From assembly GCA_963556255.1 (NCBI GenBank), contig OY744608.1:11587019-11651018 (forward strand): a stretch of DNA of 64,000 bases, written 5' to 3'. Positions 11,212 to 22,400 of this stretch are shown in pieces. This DNA is from Allolobophora icterica (Eukaryota > Annelida > Clitellata > Crassiclitellata > Lumbricidae). The first letter of the stretch is position 1, and every line of letters begins with the position of its first letter. Made by a program: the position numbers and the translations under genes. Under the pieces are notes generated by a model. That model saw nothing but the letters and a program-made list of their open reading frames with translations, was not told where the DNA came from and searched no databases.

Positions 11212-11358
11212 CTATGCTTGGCAGTTCAATCCAGGCACTTTCCACACTTTGAAATAATGTCTGGAAACAGTAGCTTTTGTTGTGGCCAGAAACATAAATT
11301 GTCTGGTATTATTGTCTGGTATTTTCATATATTTCATGACTAGCTTAAACAGACAAGT
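11212..11358 (-). pseudogene. T-type 3' exon, truncated copy
   Basis: Copy of the exon at 12398-12658. It starts TCLFKLVMKYMKIPDN after a ttcag acceptor, carries an in-frame 12-nt insertion, and stops early (TAG at 11212-11214) just after GLNCQA. Frame is otherwise kept, as are the Cys and aromatic positions. Confidence 0.45.
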
Positions 11359-11418
11359 CTGAACATCTAATCACAAAGAGGTGTTAAGAAATTAATAGTG
11401 TGTCAAATTTTCTCTAAC

Positions 11419-11494
11419 CTTAGCTTCGATGGCACCTTTCATTCTGTTTATGCAACATTTTAACTGACCGGAATGGATAAAGGTCGATAGGTCT
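11419..11494 (-). CDS. F-type exon island, copy 2, unknown function
   Basis: 76-nt minus-strand exon, phase 2-0, acceptor ctggcag, donor gttaga. Reads DLSTFIHSGQLKCCINRMKG then AIEAK. Homologous to 12721-12826 and open in the same frame. Probably part of a partial gene copy together with 11212-11358. Confidence 0.4.
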
Positions 11495-12225
11495 CTGCCA
11501 GAGCAAAAACAAATCCAAAACATGGCCATCAGAATGACTCAGCCATTTATTACCCAGACAATACTGAGCACGACAGCATTATATAGTGCAATTCTAAATG
11601 TTTACACACATGACAACATTACCACGGCTGTCCTAAACTTCACTAATTCGACCTTGCTGGGGGTTTAACATATTGTCTGCGGGACCATTTATTACCAGTA
11701 TGCGGCAGCCCTATAAAAAATTATCGGAAATGTGAAGAAATTGGAAAGTAAAGGCCATTATCACTTATTATCAACAGTAACTCTGGAAAGGTAAAGAAAA
11801 TGAATGTAAAAAAAGAAACTGACTAAAAGTCTTCATTTGAATGATTACCCTTGAAGCAGAGCACCACACAGAGTGCAGACTTAGAAGCACTTGTGTCGCA
11901 AATATAACATATTAATTTGCTCTTTCTGCTTGTTGCACACAACACATTTATTAGTTGGTGACTGTTTGGTTCAGTGGGCGGTAGAATGTTCATGTAGGGC
12001 TGTCCTGACAGTCATGACAGGTCTGATGCCTCGCGATGAAGAAATGCCTTCAGGGCAACCAAAACCTCGGATGGTTGAACTTGAGTAGTGACGAGAGAGA
12101 GAATGAATTGAGAACTAAACCAGACCTGGCGACAAGTCCCACCACATTTGCGGTACAAAAACACGTTGCTCATAGCCATGTCCAGCACATGTAGAACTAC
12201 TTCTCTGTACCATTTTAATGTTTTG

Positions 12226-12348
12226 CTGAGCAATTGTGAGTTAAGGACTAGCTCAAAGTTTATACACAGTAACTGCCTCAGGTGAGGCTCGAACTTGTAC
12301 TCTCTGCATTAAAGGTCGAGTGCTCTCACCAATCAGCCACCTTACCAC
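12226..12348 (-). mobile_element. tRNA-derived SINE
   Basis: Minus strand: 'ggctgattggtgagagcact' (box A) and 'aagttcgagcct' (box B), then the family core 'agcaattgtg' region. Lies beside the F/T duplication as the 11.0 kb copy does, so the SINE was probably duplicated with it. Confidence 0.75.
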
Positions 12349-12397
12349 ACATATACACACATACAAAGGAGACCATTTATATGCGGCTCGTTTATTT

Positions 12398-12658
12398 TCA
12401 TTTATGTGCGAATCTAGCAAGATAAATTATGTTATTTGTGTCCTCTATCACTGCCTGCCTATTTAAAGCCAATAGGATCTTAGCTTCTCTCTCAGCCAAA
12501 GTGACAAGAAGACTTGAGTGTACCCATGCTTGGCAGTTCAATCCATTCACTTTCCACACTTTGAAATTATGTCTGGAAACAGTAACTATTGTTGTGGCCA
12601 GAAACATAAAATTGTCTGGTATTTTCATATATTTCATGACGGGCTTAAACGGACAAGT
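12398..12658 (-). CDS. T-type probable 3' terminal exon, unknown function
   Basis: Minus-strand exon of 86 codons plus TGA (12398-12400), phase 0 start after acceptor gatgttcag. It reads TCPFKPVMKYMKIPDN, a hydrophobic stretch (FMFLATTIVTV), then KVWKVNGLNCQAW and a helical tail. It follows exon F (12721-12826), which ends in phase 0, after a 62-nt intron, so the two join in frame. A diverged copy at 11212-11358 keeps the frame over 49 codons, which supports coding origin. No domain recognised. Confidence 0.45.
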   Translation of the reverse strand, partial: TCPFKPVMKYMKIPDNFMFLATTIVTVSRHNFKVWKVNGLNCQAWVHSSLLVTLAEREAKILLALNRQAVIEDTNNIIYLARFAHK

Positions 12659-12720
12659 CTGAACATCTGATCCACGAAAAGGTTTTAAGAAATCAATATT
12701 GTGGTCAAAATTTCTCTAAC

Positions 12721-12826
12721 CTTGCATTTCCTTTCTTTGCAGTCCCCTTGATTAGATTCTATGAATCCTTGAATTCTGTTTATTGCACAATTTATTTTTC
12801 CAGACATGATGAAGGTCGATAGGTCC
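12721..12826 (-). CDS. F-type exon island, copy 1, unknown function
   Basis: 106-nt minus-strand exon, phase 2-0, acceptor ctgacag, donor gttaga. Reads DLSTFIMSGKINCAINRIQG then a Cys/Lys-rich end (CKERKCK). Joins the T exon in phase. The upstream H exons end in phase 1, so an exon of phase 1-2 would be required between them and was not found with confidence. Confidence 0.4.
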
Positions 12827-13121
12827 CTGTCAGAGTGAAAACAAATCCAGAACAGGGCCATCAGAATGACTTTCATGCATTTATTGCCAAGACAACACTG
12901 AGCACAACAGCATTATATAATGCAATTCTAAATGTTTACACACAGGACAGCATTACCACGGCTGTCCTAAACTTCACCAATTTGACCTTTCTGGGGGGTT
13001 CAACATATTGCCTGCGGGAGCATTTAGTACCAGTATGTGGCAGCCCTATCAAAAATTATTGGAAATGTGAAGAAATTGGAAAGGAAAGGCCATTATCACT
13101 TATTATCAACAGCTTGCTCAC

Positions 13122-13242
13122 CTTTCAGTTCAGCTTTGTAGCTGGCATGGCTATCAGCATAGGTCTCTTCACAGATGCTCTCTTTCTCACTCTTTCCAAG
13201 CTTCAACCTTTTAATAGCTGGTTCACCAGAATCAACGTAACT
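13122..13242 (-). CDS. H-type exon island, intact copy 1, unknown function
   Basis: 121-nt minus-strand exon, phase 0-1, acceptor gcttttag, donor gtgagc. Reads SYVDSGEPAIKRLKLGKSEK, an acidic middle, and ends YKAELK. The charged, low-complexity make-up suggests a linker or coiled segment. Confidence 0.4.
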
Positions 13243-13427
13243 CTAAAAGCATTTCAAACAACTAATACCAAGATAATGTAATAACAACAATTATATCAAA
13301 TTTTTTTATTTATTTATTCTGTACTCTTCAATCCCAGTCGTGTAGACCACTCCTAAAGGGTTGAATTTGCAAAGCATGAATGCCCTGTTGTAACAAAAAG
13401 TAATCAGCAACTTCAACGCTTGCTCAC

Positions 13428-13546
13428 CTTTCAGTTCAGCCTTGTATTTCTCCTGTAGGCACCACTATCAGCAGAGCTGTCATCACTAGTCTGACTCTCT
13501 CCAACTTTTATTTTTTTGCAGCTGGTTCCATGTTGGGATCATAAGC
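13428..13546 (-). pseudogene. H-type exon island, frameshifted copy 2
   Basis: Same borders as H1, but the Lys tract has one A too few (seven where eight are needed), so TAA enters the frame. A second shift lies near the 3' end. Confidence 0.5.
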
Positions 13547-13730
13547 CTAAAAGTATTTAAAACAACTAATACTAAGATAATGTAATAACAACGATTATAT
13601 CAATTTTATTTATTCATTATTCTGTACTCTTCAATTCCAGTCATGTATACCACTCCTAAAGGGTTGAACTTGCAAAGCATGAATGCCCTGTTGTAACAAA
13701 AAGTAATCAGCAACTTCAACGCTTGCTCAC

Positions 13731-13847
13731 CTTTCAGTTCAGCCTTGTATTTCTCCTCTGCACCACTATCAGCAGAGCTGTCATCACTAGTCTGACTCTC
13801 TCCAACTTTTATTTTTTTGCAGCTGGTTCCATGTTGGGATCATAAGC
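13731..13847 (-). pseudogene. H-type exon island, frameshifted copy 3
   Basis: Nearly identical to copy 2 and shares the same one-base A-tract deficit, so the frameshift predates that duplication. The repeat period is 303 bp. Confidence 0.5.
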
Positions 13848-14032
13848 CTAAAAGTATTTAAAACAACTAATACTAAGATAATGTAATAACAACAATTATA
13901 TCAATTTTATTTATTCATTTATTCTGTACTCTTCAATCCCAGTCATGTAGACCACTCCTAAAGGGTTGAATTTGCAAAGCATGAATGCCCTGTTGTAACA
14001 AAAAGTAATCAGCAACTTCAACGCTTGCTCAC

Positions 14033-14114
14033 CTTTCAGTTCAGCCTTGTATTTCTCCTTGGCTCCAACTTTCAATTTTTTAGCAGCTGTTTCTAAGTCA
14101 GAATCATCATAACC
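14033..14114 (-). CDS. H-type exon island, short intact copy 4
   Basis: 82-nt minus-strand exon, phase 0-1, acceptor gcttttag, donor gtgagc. Reads YDDSDLETAAKKLKVG then AKEKYKAELK. It lacks the acidic middle of copies 1-3 in frame. Confidence 0.4.
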
Positions 14115-15017
14115 CTAAAAGCATATAGAACAACTAATACCAAGATAATGTAATAACAATTATATCAATTTTTTAAATTTATTTATTCAGGCTATTTATT
14201 TATATAGCTCCACTCAAATAATCAAAGGCACTCTCTGCACTAGCCAAAATGATGTATTTAACAGCAGACAAACAGTAGGCAAAACAGTGAAAAGAATACT
14301 AGAAGTAACCAGCGGAGGGCCCTTGCACATACATGGTGCCCAACCAAAGGATTCCCATCCACAGTTGATAGCATCATGCTCAGTTTTTGGACCAAGCTGC
14401 GTTGATAGCAGCTACCTAACAACTGCAAGCACATGACCACAAATACAAAGACTAATTTCAGGTTATGCACCCAGTATATATGAGTGATTAGTAATGCGGA
14501 AGTATTTGTCTTTTGACTTTTTTGATCAACATAAAGGAAATTGTTGAACTCTGTGGACATGATGCCATTCAACCACCTCAGCGTTAACAATAATATGGTG
14601 GCTAAAGGACAAAGTAAAATCGCAAAGCTGAATAATTCGAAATGAAATTTGAAGGTTGAACTTATGGGAAACTATTGATAACAAACTCCCTCATTGCGTA
14701 ACTGCAGCATGACAGATCAAGGATCGGAGAGAAAGTGACAGTCTGTTTGAGGAGAACCAATTGCATCTCGTAAGGAAACAGACAATATTGCTTTGCTATT
14801 GATTTTAATGATAAGCAGCCCCGTATCTATTGCTTACTTCAGTACCAAAAATTATTTCAGCACATTCAGACCTCAGCATGACACTCATTTGTAAGGAAGA
14901 CTGACGAAAGCCATAATTACAGCTGCAGGAGACATCCTAGTAGTGCTCTTAAAAATTAATGAAGAAGAGAGGACCATTATACTAATGATAGGACCTAAGG
15001 TCCTGAGGAACCAGGAG
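14115..15017. other. No recognisable feature
   Basis: AT-rich sequence. The minus-strand ORF at 14258-14590 has no splice borders or recognisable motif and is treated as chance. Confidence 0.4.
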
Positions 15018-15440
15018 TCATTCCAAACACCCCAAGTGTGTATATATAATCATTGCAGTATTGAAATAAAGGGAAGTTTTGGCAAAAATTATTATGAGGA
15101 CTGCTTCTTTGTGATTTATTGAATTGATAAAATTCCAGTTTATCTGGTTATGTTCAGAAAATGTGAATCGTTGGTGATTTATTTTTGTTTTATGACATTT
15201 TGGGGGTATTGGACATTTAGCTGTGTTAACATTTATCAAGTCAGTCTGCTTGCACTGTGATCCACTACTCGCAAGTTCTACTACTCGCAAGTTCTAGCCT
15301 TGTAGGAGAATAATGATTTGAGGACCTTGCAGTTTTTGATACACAGTGTGATCTGCAAGTTCTGTTGTGCACTACCGTAGACCTTAGACACTTAGAATTT
15401 AGATGACTTGGTCTTGCCTTCAATTGTGATGTTTTAAAAA
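15018..15440 (-). repeat. Inverted partner of the 640-960 repeat
   Basis: Reverse complement matches 640-960 over most of its length, with a small internal tandem duplication ('gcaagttctactactc'). Confidence 0.7.
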
Positions 15441-16200
15441 TAAAAAAAAACATAGAACTAAGAACTAAGGCATGAAATTATTATTAATAAATTAATGGTA
15501 GCTAGTAATTTAGATGATTCAGTGCTGCAAAACTCGGCAAATTTATGCTTAGCACTTGACAAAACTTATCAAAAACAATACCAGACAATCTTATGTCTTA
15601 TAGCTTGTACTTCTGTCAATGTGAGCTCATAAGGTCGAGTCATTACGGGACTTGAATTGGCTGTGAGGAAAAGTAAATGTTTTCTTGTGCTGTAGTAATT
15701 GTATTTTGTAGTAGAATTATTATAAACTTGTTGTTTCACATATGCTGGAATTAAATAGATGATATGGGTATGAATTTATATAATATGCAATTAATTGTTT
15801 TTGTGTATTTAATTGTGGTGCTTGGTCATCCACAGTTTGCATGGGTAATGACAACTTTTTGAATTAGTGTCAAACTTTACGTTAAACTTGTGGACACTGG
15901 TGTATTGAGAAGTATTAGGCATTTGTGTGAATGTTGATGCTTGTAATTCTTGTGAAATATTCTATTTCGATCGCTTGCTTTTATGGTCTCCCTTTGAGTA
16001 ACTTCTCTTCCCTGACACTTAAACTGCTGAATCTGATACCAACAAAAATTCATTATAAATGGCAATGTCTGTCAACGGCTCATAGGTTGCACTGTTTTTA
16101 TTAACCATAAAAGTCTGAATGAGATTAAGTACAGCCTATAGCCAGACAGCTATCGAAGTTCTTTAATACAGTCAGACGATAGGCCACATTAATAATTATA
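15441..16200. other. No recognisable feature
   Basis: AT-rich, no credible ORF, no repeat recognised. Confidence 0.4.
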
Positions 16201-16214
16201 GCATCATAGTTGAT

Positions 16215-16335
16215 ATGTCTACAGGCACTACAGTTGATGAATGGATAGAGCACAGAAAGTACGGGTTCCACTCAGGTAGTCACTGTGTAAGACTTCGAGC
16301 AAGTCCTTGATGCGCAGTTGCTCAGCACCATCAAT
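16215..16335 (+). mobile_element. tRNA-derived SINE
   Basis: Box-A-like 'gatgaatggatagagcac' and box-B-like 'gggttccactc', then the family core 'cgagcaagtccttgatgcgc' and 'agttgctcagcacc'. Confidence 0.7.
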
Positions 16336-16789
16336 TTAATATCATGGATGTATGTGCACTCGTGAACTTTGGAAAGAGGGAGATCAAAAACCGTTATAGG
16401 CCTAGTGTATATTGTATGGGCTTTAGATTTGTATTTTTCTGGATGTGCCTGAAAAAGTTCAAAGTCAAGTTTCTTAGCACCTTTTACTCCCACTGCACTC
16501 AACTTTAAATGAGCAAAACCTGTTAAATGAATACAGCTTCGAAACTTCATCCCGAGAGTACTTATAGACGATAGTTCCGAGCATTGCCCATTGTTGATCC
16601 GATTGAATGTGCATTTCCCTTTCTTTTCTTAATTTTGTTGTTCCTGGTTGTGGTATGACAACCAGTTTACTCAATAAATGAATATACATACATACATATA
16701 TACAGCTTGGTTAGTAATCTCTTTGTGACCTTGTGAGCATTTTGTAAAAAATGATGTTCAGCACTTATATGTTTACGGGCAATAAACTG

Positions 16790-18560
16790 AAAATTGCTAA
16801 GGTATTCTGATCTTTAAGTTTGGTGATAAACTAAAACTCTGTAATTATAGACCAATTTCTATACTATCGCCAAGATTCTGGAAAACATTGTTCGTAATAG
16901 GCATTTTGCATTTGTAACTCAAAATGACTTGCTTGTAGATAGTTGTTTTGATTTTAGAAAGAATTTGTCTGCCTGTATGGCAGTTCATAGCTAACAAACA
17001 ATATTAGCAAATCTATTGATAGTCTTCAATTGACCATAGGATTTTCTTACATCTGGCAAAGGCTAGTGATACAGTAAATCATAAGATACTGTTAGATAAG
17101 CCTGAACACTGTGGAATGAGGCAATTGGTTCTATAGCTACTTATTAATAGGTTGCAATGTGTTTCTATTAATTGCTCTTGCTCACTAGTTTGTTGGTCAG
17201 ATGTGGAGTTCCTCAAGGCCCACTCTTGGGACCTGTGTTGTTTTTATTGGACATAAATGATTTGCAGTCTGTAACAGCCTTAAAGCTTGTTATGTTTGGT
17301 GATAATACTACTATTTTTGCCATCGGTCATAGTCCCTTTGTGTTAACTGAAATCTTAAATGTTGATCTTAAGCTGATAAGCCATTGGTTTTCTGCAAACT
17401 TGTTATTTCTGTACATAGATAAGACTAAGTATATGATTTATGATGATAGGGTGATTCCTGAAACTGAATTCAACATATTTGTAAATGATGTGGACGTGTG
17501 TACACGAAAACAAATTCTTTGGTGTTTGGTGTTTGCTGATAAGCTTAAGTGGAATAGACATGTGGACATGATTACCAATAAGGTGTCAAAGGTCGTTGAC
17601 ATTTTACCTAAGGTTTACTTGCATTTACTTCAAACTGATAAACCGAAGCTATTATACCATGCTTTACTAGAGCCATTTGTTAATTACTGCTTTGTTAATA
17701 CCATGCTTTACTAGATTCATTGGTTAATTACTGCTTTGTTGTTTGGGCTTCTCCTTATAAAACCTGCAATTTGGAGTGGATATCGAAGCTTTAGAAAGCT
17801 GTATTTCGAATTATTTGCCAGTAACTTTATTTGGGTCACTCCAACCCTCCAGGGCATATTTTAACTGTATAACTAGTGGGACAAATGTCCCAGTAGTGTT
17901 AGGATTTGTCCCAGTAGTGAGGCTGATTTGTCCCTGGCAGTGTATGTTTGGGACAAATGTTGAAGGAATTTTAAAGATTTGGCCCAGTAGGAAAAAGAAA
18001 ATTAGTCAAATGCATTGTGGGTTGCCAAGATAAACTTATGAAATTCCACAAAAAAGATATTTTGGGAGATGAATTCCTTAAAAAAAAGGTTGTCAGATTT
18101 TTTGAGGGATGATTTGCGAAAGAAAGTTGAACGTTTTTTGGGAGTAATGACCAAAAAAAGGTCATCAACTTTTCTTAAAGATGAAATCTACTTTTTCGTG
18201 TAGAAAGATGGAATTCCCCCAAAAAGTCGTTTGATTTTTCAAACGAACGCAGAAGAAATGTCCAAAAAGGTCGCCTTTGTTCGCCCGACTTTGTCCCAGT
18301 AGTGTAAATTTCTTAAAATATGCACTGCAAGCCTCTATCCAATAATCTTAATATACTTAAAATATATGACTGGTCCTCGATTATGGAACTTATTATCAGA
18401 TTATATCAAGAGGGAAAACAGTTTATATATACTTTCTAGAAAAAACTAACAGTAGGAAAACAGTTTCTATATACTTTCTAGAAAAAACTAACAGTTCTTG
18501 TTTCTAAAATATTCTGATGTTGATGTGTAACTAATTGGTCAATAAATCTGCATTTCTTAT
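16790..18560 (+). mobile_element. LINE reverse transcriptase relic, split by a MITE
   Basis: Degenerate frames show 'NYRPIS', 'A.DTVNHKILLDKPEHCGMR', then GVPQGPLLGPVLF.L.INDL and, where FADDT is expected, FGDNTT, followed by a C-terminal region (DKLKWNRHVDMIT). The open stretch 17172-17714 is the longest. The hAT MITE at 17850-18327 interrupts the 3' part. A related 3' fragment lies at 30860-31300. Jockey/CR1/L2-like non-LTR type; clade not assigned. Confidence 0.85.
17850..18327. mobile_element. hAT-type MITE nested in LINE
   Basis: Termini CAGGGCATATTTTAA and TTAAAATATGCACTG are inverted. Flanks CAACCCTC (17842-17849) and CAAGCCTC (18328-18335) match 7 of 8. The uninterrupted LINE copy at 31165-31195 gives the empty site. 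The interior repeats 'tttgtcccagtagtg'. Confidence 0.85.
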
Positions 18561-18564
18561 CAGT

Positions 18565-19290
18565 CATTAATCTTATTTCCTCAACCCACTATCCTAACTG
18601 TCCTACTGCTCATTACTATTATTACAACTTTTGTTGAGAGTCGTTGTTGGTCAAAATAACTAATTTATTGTTCAATACGTCTGCATTTACGTAAAGTAGG
18701 TAACTGAGTAAGTCCATTAGCAAACTCACTTTTATGGGACAGTAGCTAGAAGCATTGATTGTAAAACATAGAAGTAATAAATCACAAAAAATTATAAAAT
18801 AGGTAAGGCAGTAAGCAAGTGTTTACTTTTTATCTATGCAGTAATCTGGTAATGTAACCCTTCCCTGTCAGGGTGTCACGTCGCGATATCTCACGATTAT
18901 GCGAGCGAGGCCGAAGAGTAGGCGGATAATACATGTAGTATCGGAGGGAGCAAATCGTGGATGACATAATTAACCTGGGTACCGAAGGATTGCAGCAAAG
19001 AGCATGATTTGAGTGAAGACTCCATGACTCTGTAACTTGTACAGAGTATGATAAAAATTAAAAAGAAACACTTCCCCTTGTTTTTCACTGGGCTCAACTT
19101 GCGCCCGCCCTGAATAGGGATCGAAGCCCCTGCAGTTTGTAGATACCCTCGTCGCTTAAGTTTACGTATCAAAGCAGACATGCGCTCTTTCTCCCCGCCA
19201 TTGGTGAAACCTGCCCTTAATCTTATTTTCTTGACCCACTATCCTAACTGTTGTACTGTTCATTACTATTATTACAACTGTTATTGTTAC
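18565..19290. repeat. About 70-bp direct repeats flanking a 0.6 kb insert
   Basis: The segment 'cccactatcctaactgt' through 'cattactattattacaact' occurs at about 18565-18635 and again at 19215-19290. The insert contains the SINE-like unit at 18895-19205. The repeats are too diverged from each other to be a fresh target duplication. Confidence 0.55.
18895..19205 (-). mobile_element. tRNA-like SINE candidate
   Basis: On the minus strand 'ggggcttcgatccctattca' is box-B-like, downstream of a possible box A in 'gcatgtctgctttgatacg'. No other copy was seen in the window. Confidence 0.4.
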
Positions 19291-19802
19291 TATTCATACT
19301 CTGCATTTTCTATGTTATCATTATTTTCCTGATTATTATTATTACCGGTACTATCATTTAAGTACTAATTAAGGAACCAGCACATGTATTGAGTAATAAT
19401 CATGAAAGAAAGAGTTAGTAGCTATTAGCTTTTCTTGGCTCTTGTTACACAGTACTTGCTGATACATGACTGTAACTGTAATACTTGTTTTGTGCAATAA
19501 ACAAATAATGAAGTGTTTAGGCCAATTTTATATTTATAAACTGGCAATATGTAACTGAGTAAATTCGCAATTAGGCCATTAAGGTACAGGCAGTAACGAG
19601 TAGGCCCTAAATTGTGTTAAGTTTGTGCAAACTGAGTAGCTCTCTGTGTGACCATGTAAGCATTTGGAAATTTTGAAGTGAAATGTATATTAAGCCTCCA
19701 GAGTTTAATAAGCTATGCATAATGCAAATTATTATTACATGAAGACTTATAAAGTGCAAGTTCAATTAGGTAGATTGACATCTGATAGAAGTCCACGGGA
19801 AG

Positions 19803-20001
19803 TGTAGGCGTAATTTGTGAGGAGTACGAGGGGTACCCGTATCCCCCACTTATTGGACTGGGGTAGGCCTACCGTACCCCCCACTTTTAAACAATGCCAA
19901 TCAATATTTGTTGCACCTTCCCAGAGATGGTCTTCATGCGAAAAGCGAAAGTGGAGGAGAAATTGGTTACCCACACTTTTTAGACCAAAGTTACGCTCCT
20001 G
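19803..20001. mobile_element. hAT-type MITE with 8-bp TSD
   Basis: Termini TGTAGGCGTAA and TTACGCTCCTG, flanked by ACGGGAAG (19795-19802 and 20002-20009). The interior 'tacgaggggtacccgta' block and the 'gacccccaca..agaccaaagt' end are shared with 32402-32585. Confidence 0.75.
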
Positions 20002-20139
20002 ACGGGAAGGAAGACTAATTAGAAATACTATACACTGTCCAGAAAAAAGTAAAATAGAATATTCTTTATTAATCCAATTGCGAACCGCATTTTGGTGTAC
20101 ATAAACGTACAAACACATTCTCACATTCTCGGTCCTGCA

Positions 20140-20787
20140 CAACTGGCAGCGACCAAACATGTAAATAGTGTCACTCACAGCATAGAGAGTTATATGCCAA
20201 GTTATGAATACAACAACCTAGTTAAGAATGTTTTCCTCATGAGACTCAACCGAAGGAATGGCTCGGTCATGGGCTCAGGATCGGAGTGCATGGACAATTG
20301 GACATGCCCTTCATCACCCAGAACTGCCGAGAAAAGGCGGTTGTCGGCCAGGCTACACAGCTACAGGATGGACGGAGAGTCATCGGGGAGGTATCTGTTT
20401 CTTGTCAAGCACCTAAGGATTGCTCCCAGCCTCTCACGCTCACGCTCACGCTGGGTTGTGAATATCCACCATACCGGGGAGGCGTAGAGCAACCTTGACC
20501 CCGTCGTGACTTTGACTAGCCTGCGTCATAAATATATACTTGGCCCTCTCAGACCACGGACCGATAGGGTTCGAAATGCAAACGACGATTGACCCGGGCG
20601 CAAATGTGATCTATATTATGGGTTCTAAGCTTAAGGTCTTTCGTGAAGGCAACACCCAGAATTGTCATTCTAGCGACCCTAGGGAGCGACCCTAGGGAGC
20701 CCTGCTGTTGTTAAGTCGATATCCAAACCCGTCCTCGGTCTTCGTATTAGCATTTCTGAGGACTTCTTAATGTTTAATTTCAGATGA
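20140..20787 (-). mobile_element. LINE fragment, RT C-terminal region
   Basis: The minus strand reads LNIKKSSEMLI, then MTILGVAFTKDLKL and 'HICARVNRRL', the region after the YADD motif of non-LTR reverse transcriptases. Frames are broken. It is cut on its 5' side by the mariner element. Confidence 0.65.
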
Positions 20788-20789
20788 TA

Positions 20790-21747
20790 ATATGAAAATA
20801 ACTAGTAAATGTTCATCGATTTTTAAATTCCAAAACCGTTTTAATCCTCACATAATTAGGGCCTATCTAATACTGGTTAAAATGTAAAAGTTCCTGTCAT
20901 CCAAGAATGACGTCATTTGCACCAAACTAATTCAAGTGATCGTAGGCCTAATCGTTAAAGACGGCACTAAAAATTATCATTAAAAAATCAATATTTTATT
21001 TTAAAATGTTATTTATCAAGTACAAATTTTAGCCTAATTTTATTTTTATATTTGAATAATATTAGACGACAAGGTGTGTTCAAGGTGTCTGCCTTCGGCC
21101 TCGACACAAGCTTCAAGACGCGCGCGCGCGTGCCATTCGCCAGTAGCAGCATCGATAACCAGCTGATCAGGCATTTGCGATTTGCTCACCAAGTTCTTCA
21201 ATGTTTCTGATCTTTGTCCTGTAGGCCTAAACCTTCTCCTGCATTAGCCTATTCCCCAAATCTTGTATCTGGCGGCCAAGGATTAGGAGGTATGAATCCG
21301 GAGTATCCTCTGTCAGCAGTTCAACAGTTTCACGAGATCTGTGAGCTGCAGGCTGGAGCGCCATCTTGTTGAAATGTGTTATAATCTGAATATTCCCGGA
21401 TAGCAGCCAATTTTCCAGACAGGAAACAATCCCGGTAATAAGTTCCATTTATTTTCACTCCTGGTTCTATGAAATGGATTAAACGGTTTACCAAGAACCG
21501 ATAGGGGCCTACACCAACTGAAACCATGACTGACCGACTAAATGTCGAGCGAGTACGAAGCAAACGAACAGCTGAGATATGCTTTTGTTCAGAGTTCCGG
21601 CGGAAGCATGCGCATGATCATTTTGACTGTTTTTGGTATAGCGATAGTAACGACTTTTATATTTTAACCAGTATTAGCTAATTATGTCAGGATTAAACGG
21701 TTTTGAAATTTTAAAAATCGATGAATATATGCTAGTTATTTTCATAT
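20790..21747 (-). mobile_element. Tc1/mariner relic with about 100-bp TIRs
   Basis: The first and last ~100 bp are inverted repeats starting ATATGAAAATAACTAG, flanked by TA. The minus strand encodes a truncated, frameshifted transposase with FQQDGAPA, 'RETVELLT' and 'WPP' motifs, the conserved DDE core region of mariner-like transposases. At 958 bp it is internally deleted and cannot code for a working enzyme. Confidence 0.85.
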
Positions 21748-21839
21748 TACCATAAGGGATCCTTTTTTCCGGACACAATGTAGGCCTAGATCAGGGAATG
21801 CCATTGAAACCGGTATTGGCTAGCATATGGACCTGAATC

Positions 21840-22020
21840 ATGAGCGTACGCAGGAATTTTTCCAAGGGGGAAAATGTTTCTAGGAGGGAAAAATTTTTCT
21901 GGGGGGGGGGGCAAAATGACGTTTTTGCATGGAAAGCTATTCACGAACACCGAAAATGTGACAACTTTCAAAATCCGCTGGGGCGGAAATGCCCCCTTGT
22001 CGCCCTCCGGACGCCCATGG
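21840..22020. mobile_element. hAT-type MITE
   Basis: Starts ATGAGCGTACGCAGG and ends GGACGCCCATGG, with flanks CCTGAATC and CCTGAATG (7 of 8). G-rich interior. Confidence 0.6.
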
Positions 22021-22179
22021 CCTGAATGTTATAAAGCTAGCCGTAGCGTTGATAAAAGAGCTAGGTGACCAAACAGCTTGTTTGAGACCTGCTTTGGAAG
22101 TCAATCGGTGGCAAGGATAAAGCAGGTCCATCCAGTAGAGGGTAATATATGAGGGCACTACTGCAGATCTCGAGATACC

Positions 22180-22400
22180 CAGCGGCGTCGATCTTGTTAG
22201 GCCTACAGGTGGGGCCGTGGGGGGACACGGGACACTATAGAACTGATGTGGAAAAAAAGAGGCGAAAAATTTTGATCTGCTCAAAAAAGAGGTGAAGAAA
22301 TGTTTTCGCGTTCACGCTCGAGCTTTTGTGGTGTTTCTTCAAAATAGAGGGGGGAAACTGTATGCTGTGTCCCCACTGTTAAAGGTGGGGTCTTGTCCCC
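22180..22400. mobile_element. Fragment related to the 5.7 kb MITE
   Basis: Shares the 'aaaaaagaggtgaag', 'tttcgcg' and 'tttcttca' order with 5711-5800. Clear termini not identified. Confidence 0.4.

Noticed and set aside
11010..12348. Functional tRNA genes
   Set aside because: Box A and B-like motifs are present here and at 16.3, 29.2, 40.3, 41.7 and 57.0 kb, but the cloverleaf stems are not kept and the sequences continue into shared SINE bodies.
12835..13281. Plus-strand 148-codon ORF
   Set aside because: It overlaps minus-strand exon islands H1 and F1, whose splice borders and cross-copy frame conservation support the other strand. The 11.6 kb copy of the region breaks the plus frame.
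18565..19290. LTR retrotransposon with short LTRs
   Set aside because: The direct repeats lack TG..CA ends, a primer-binding site and any gag/pol frame.
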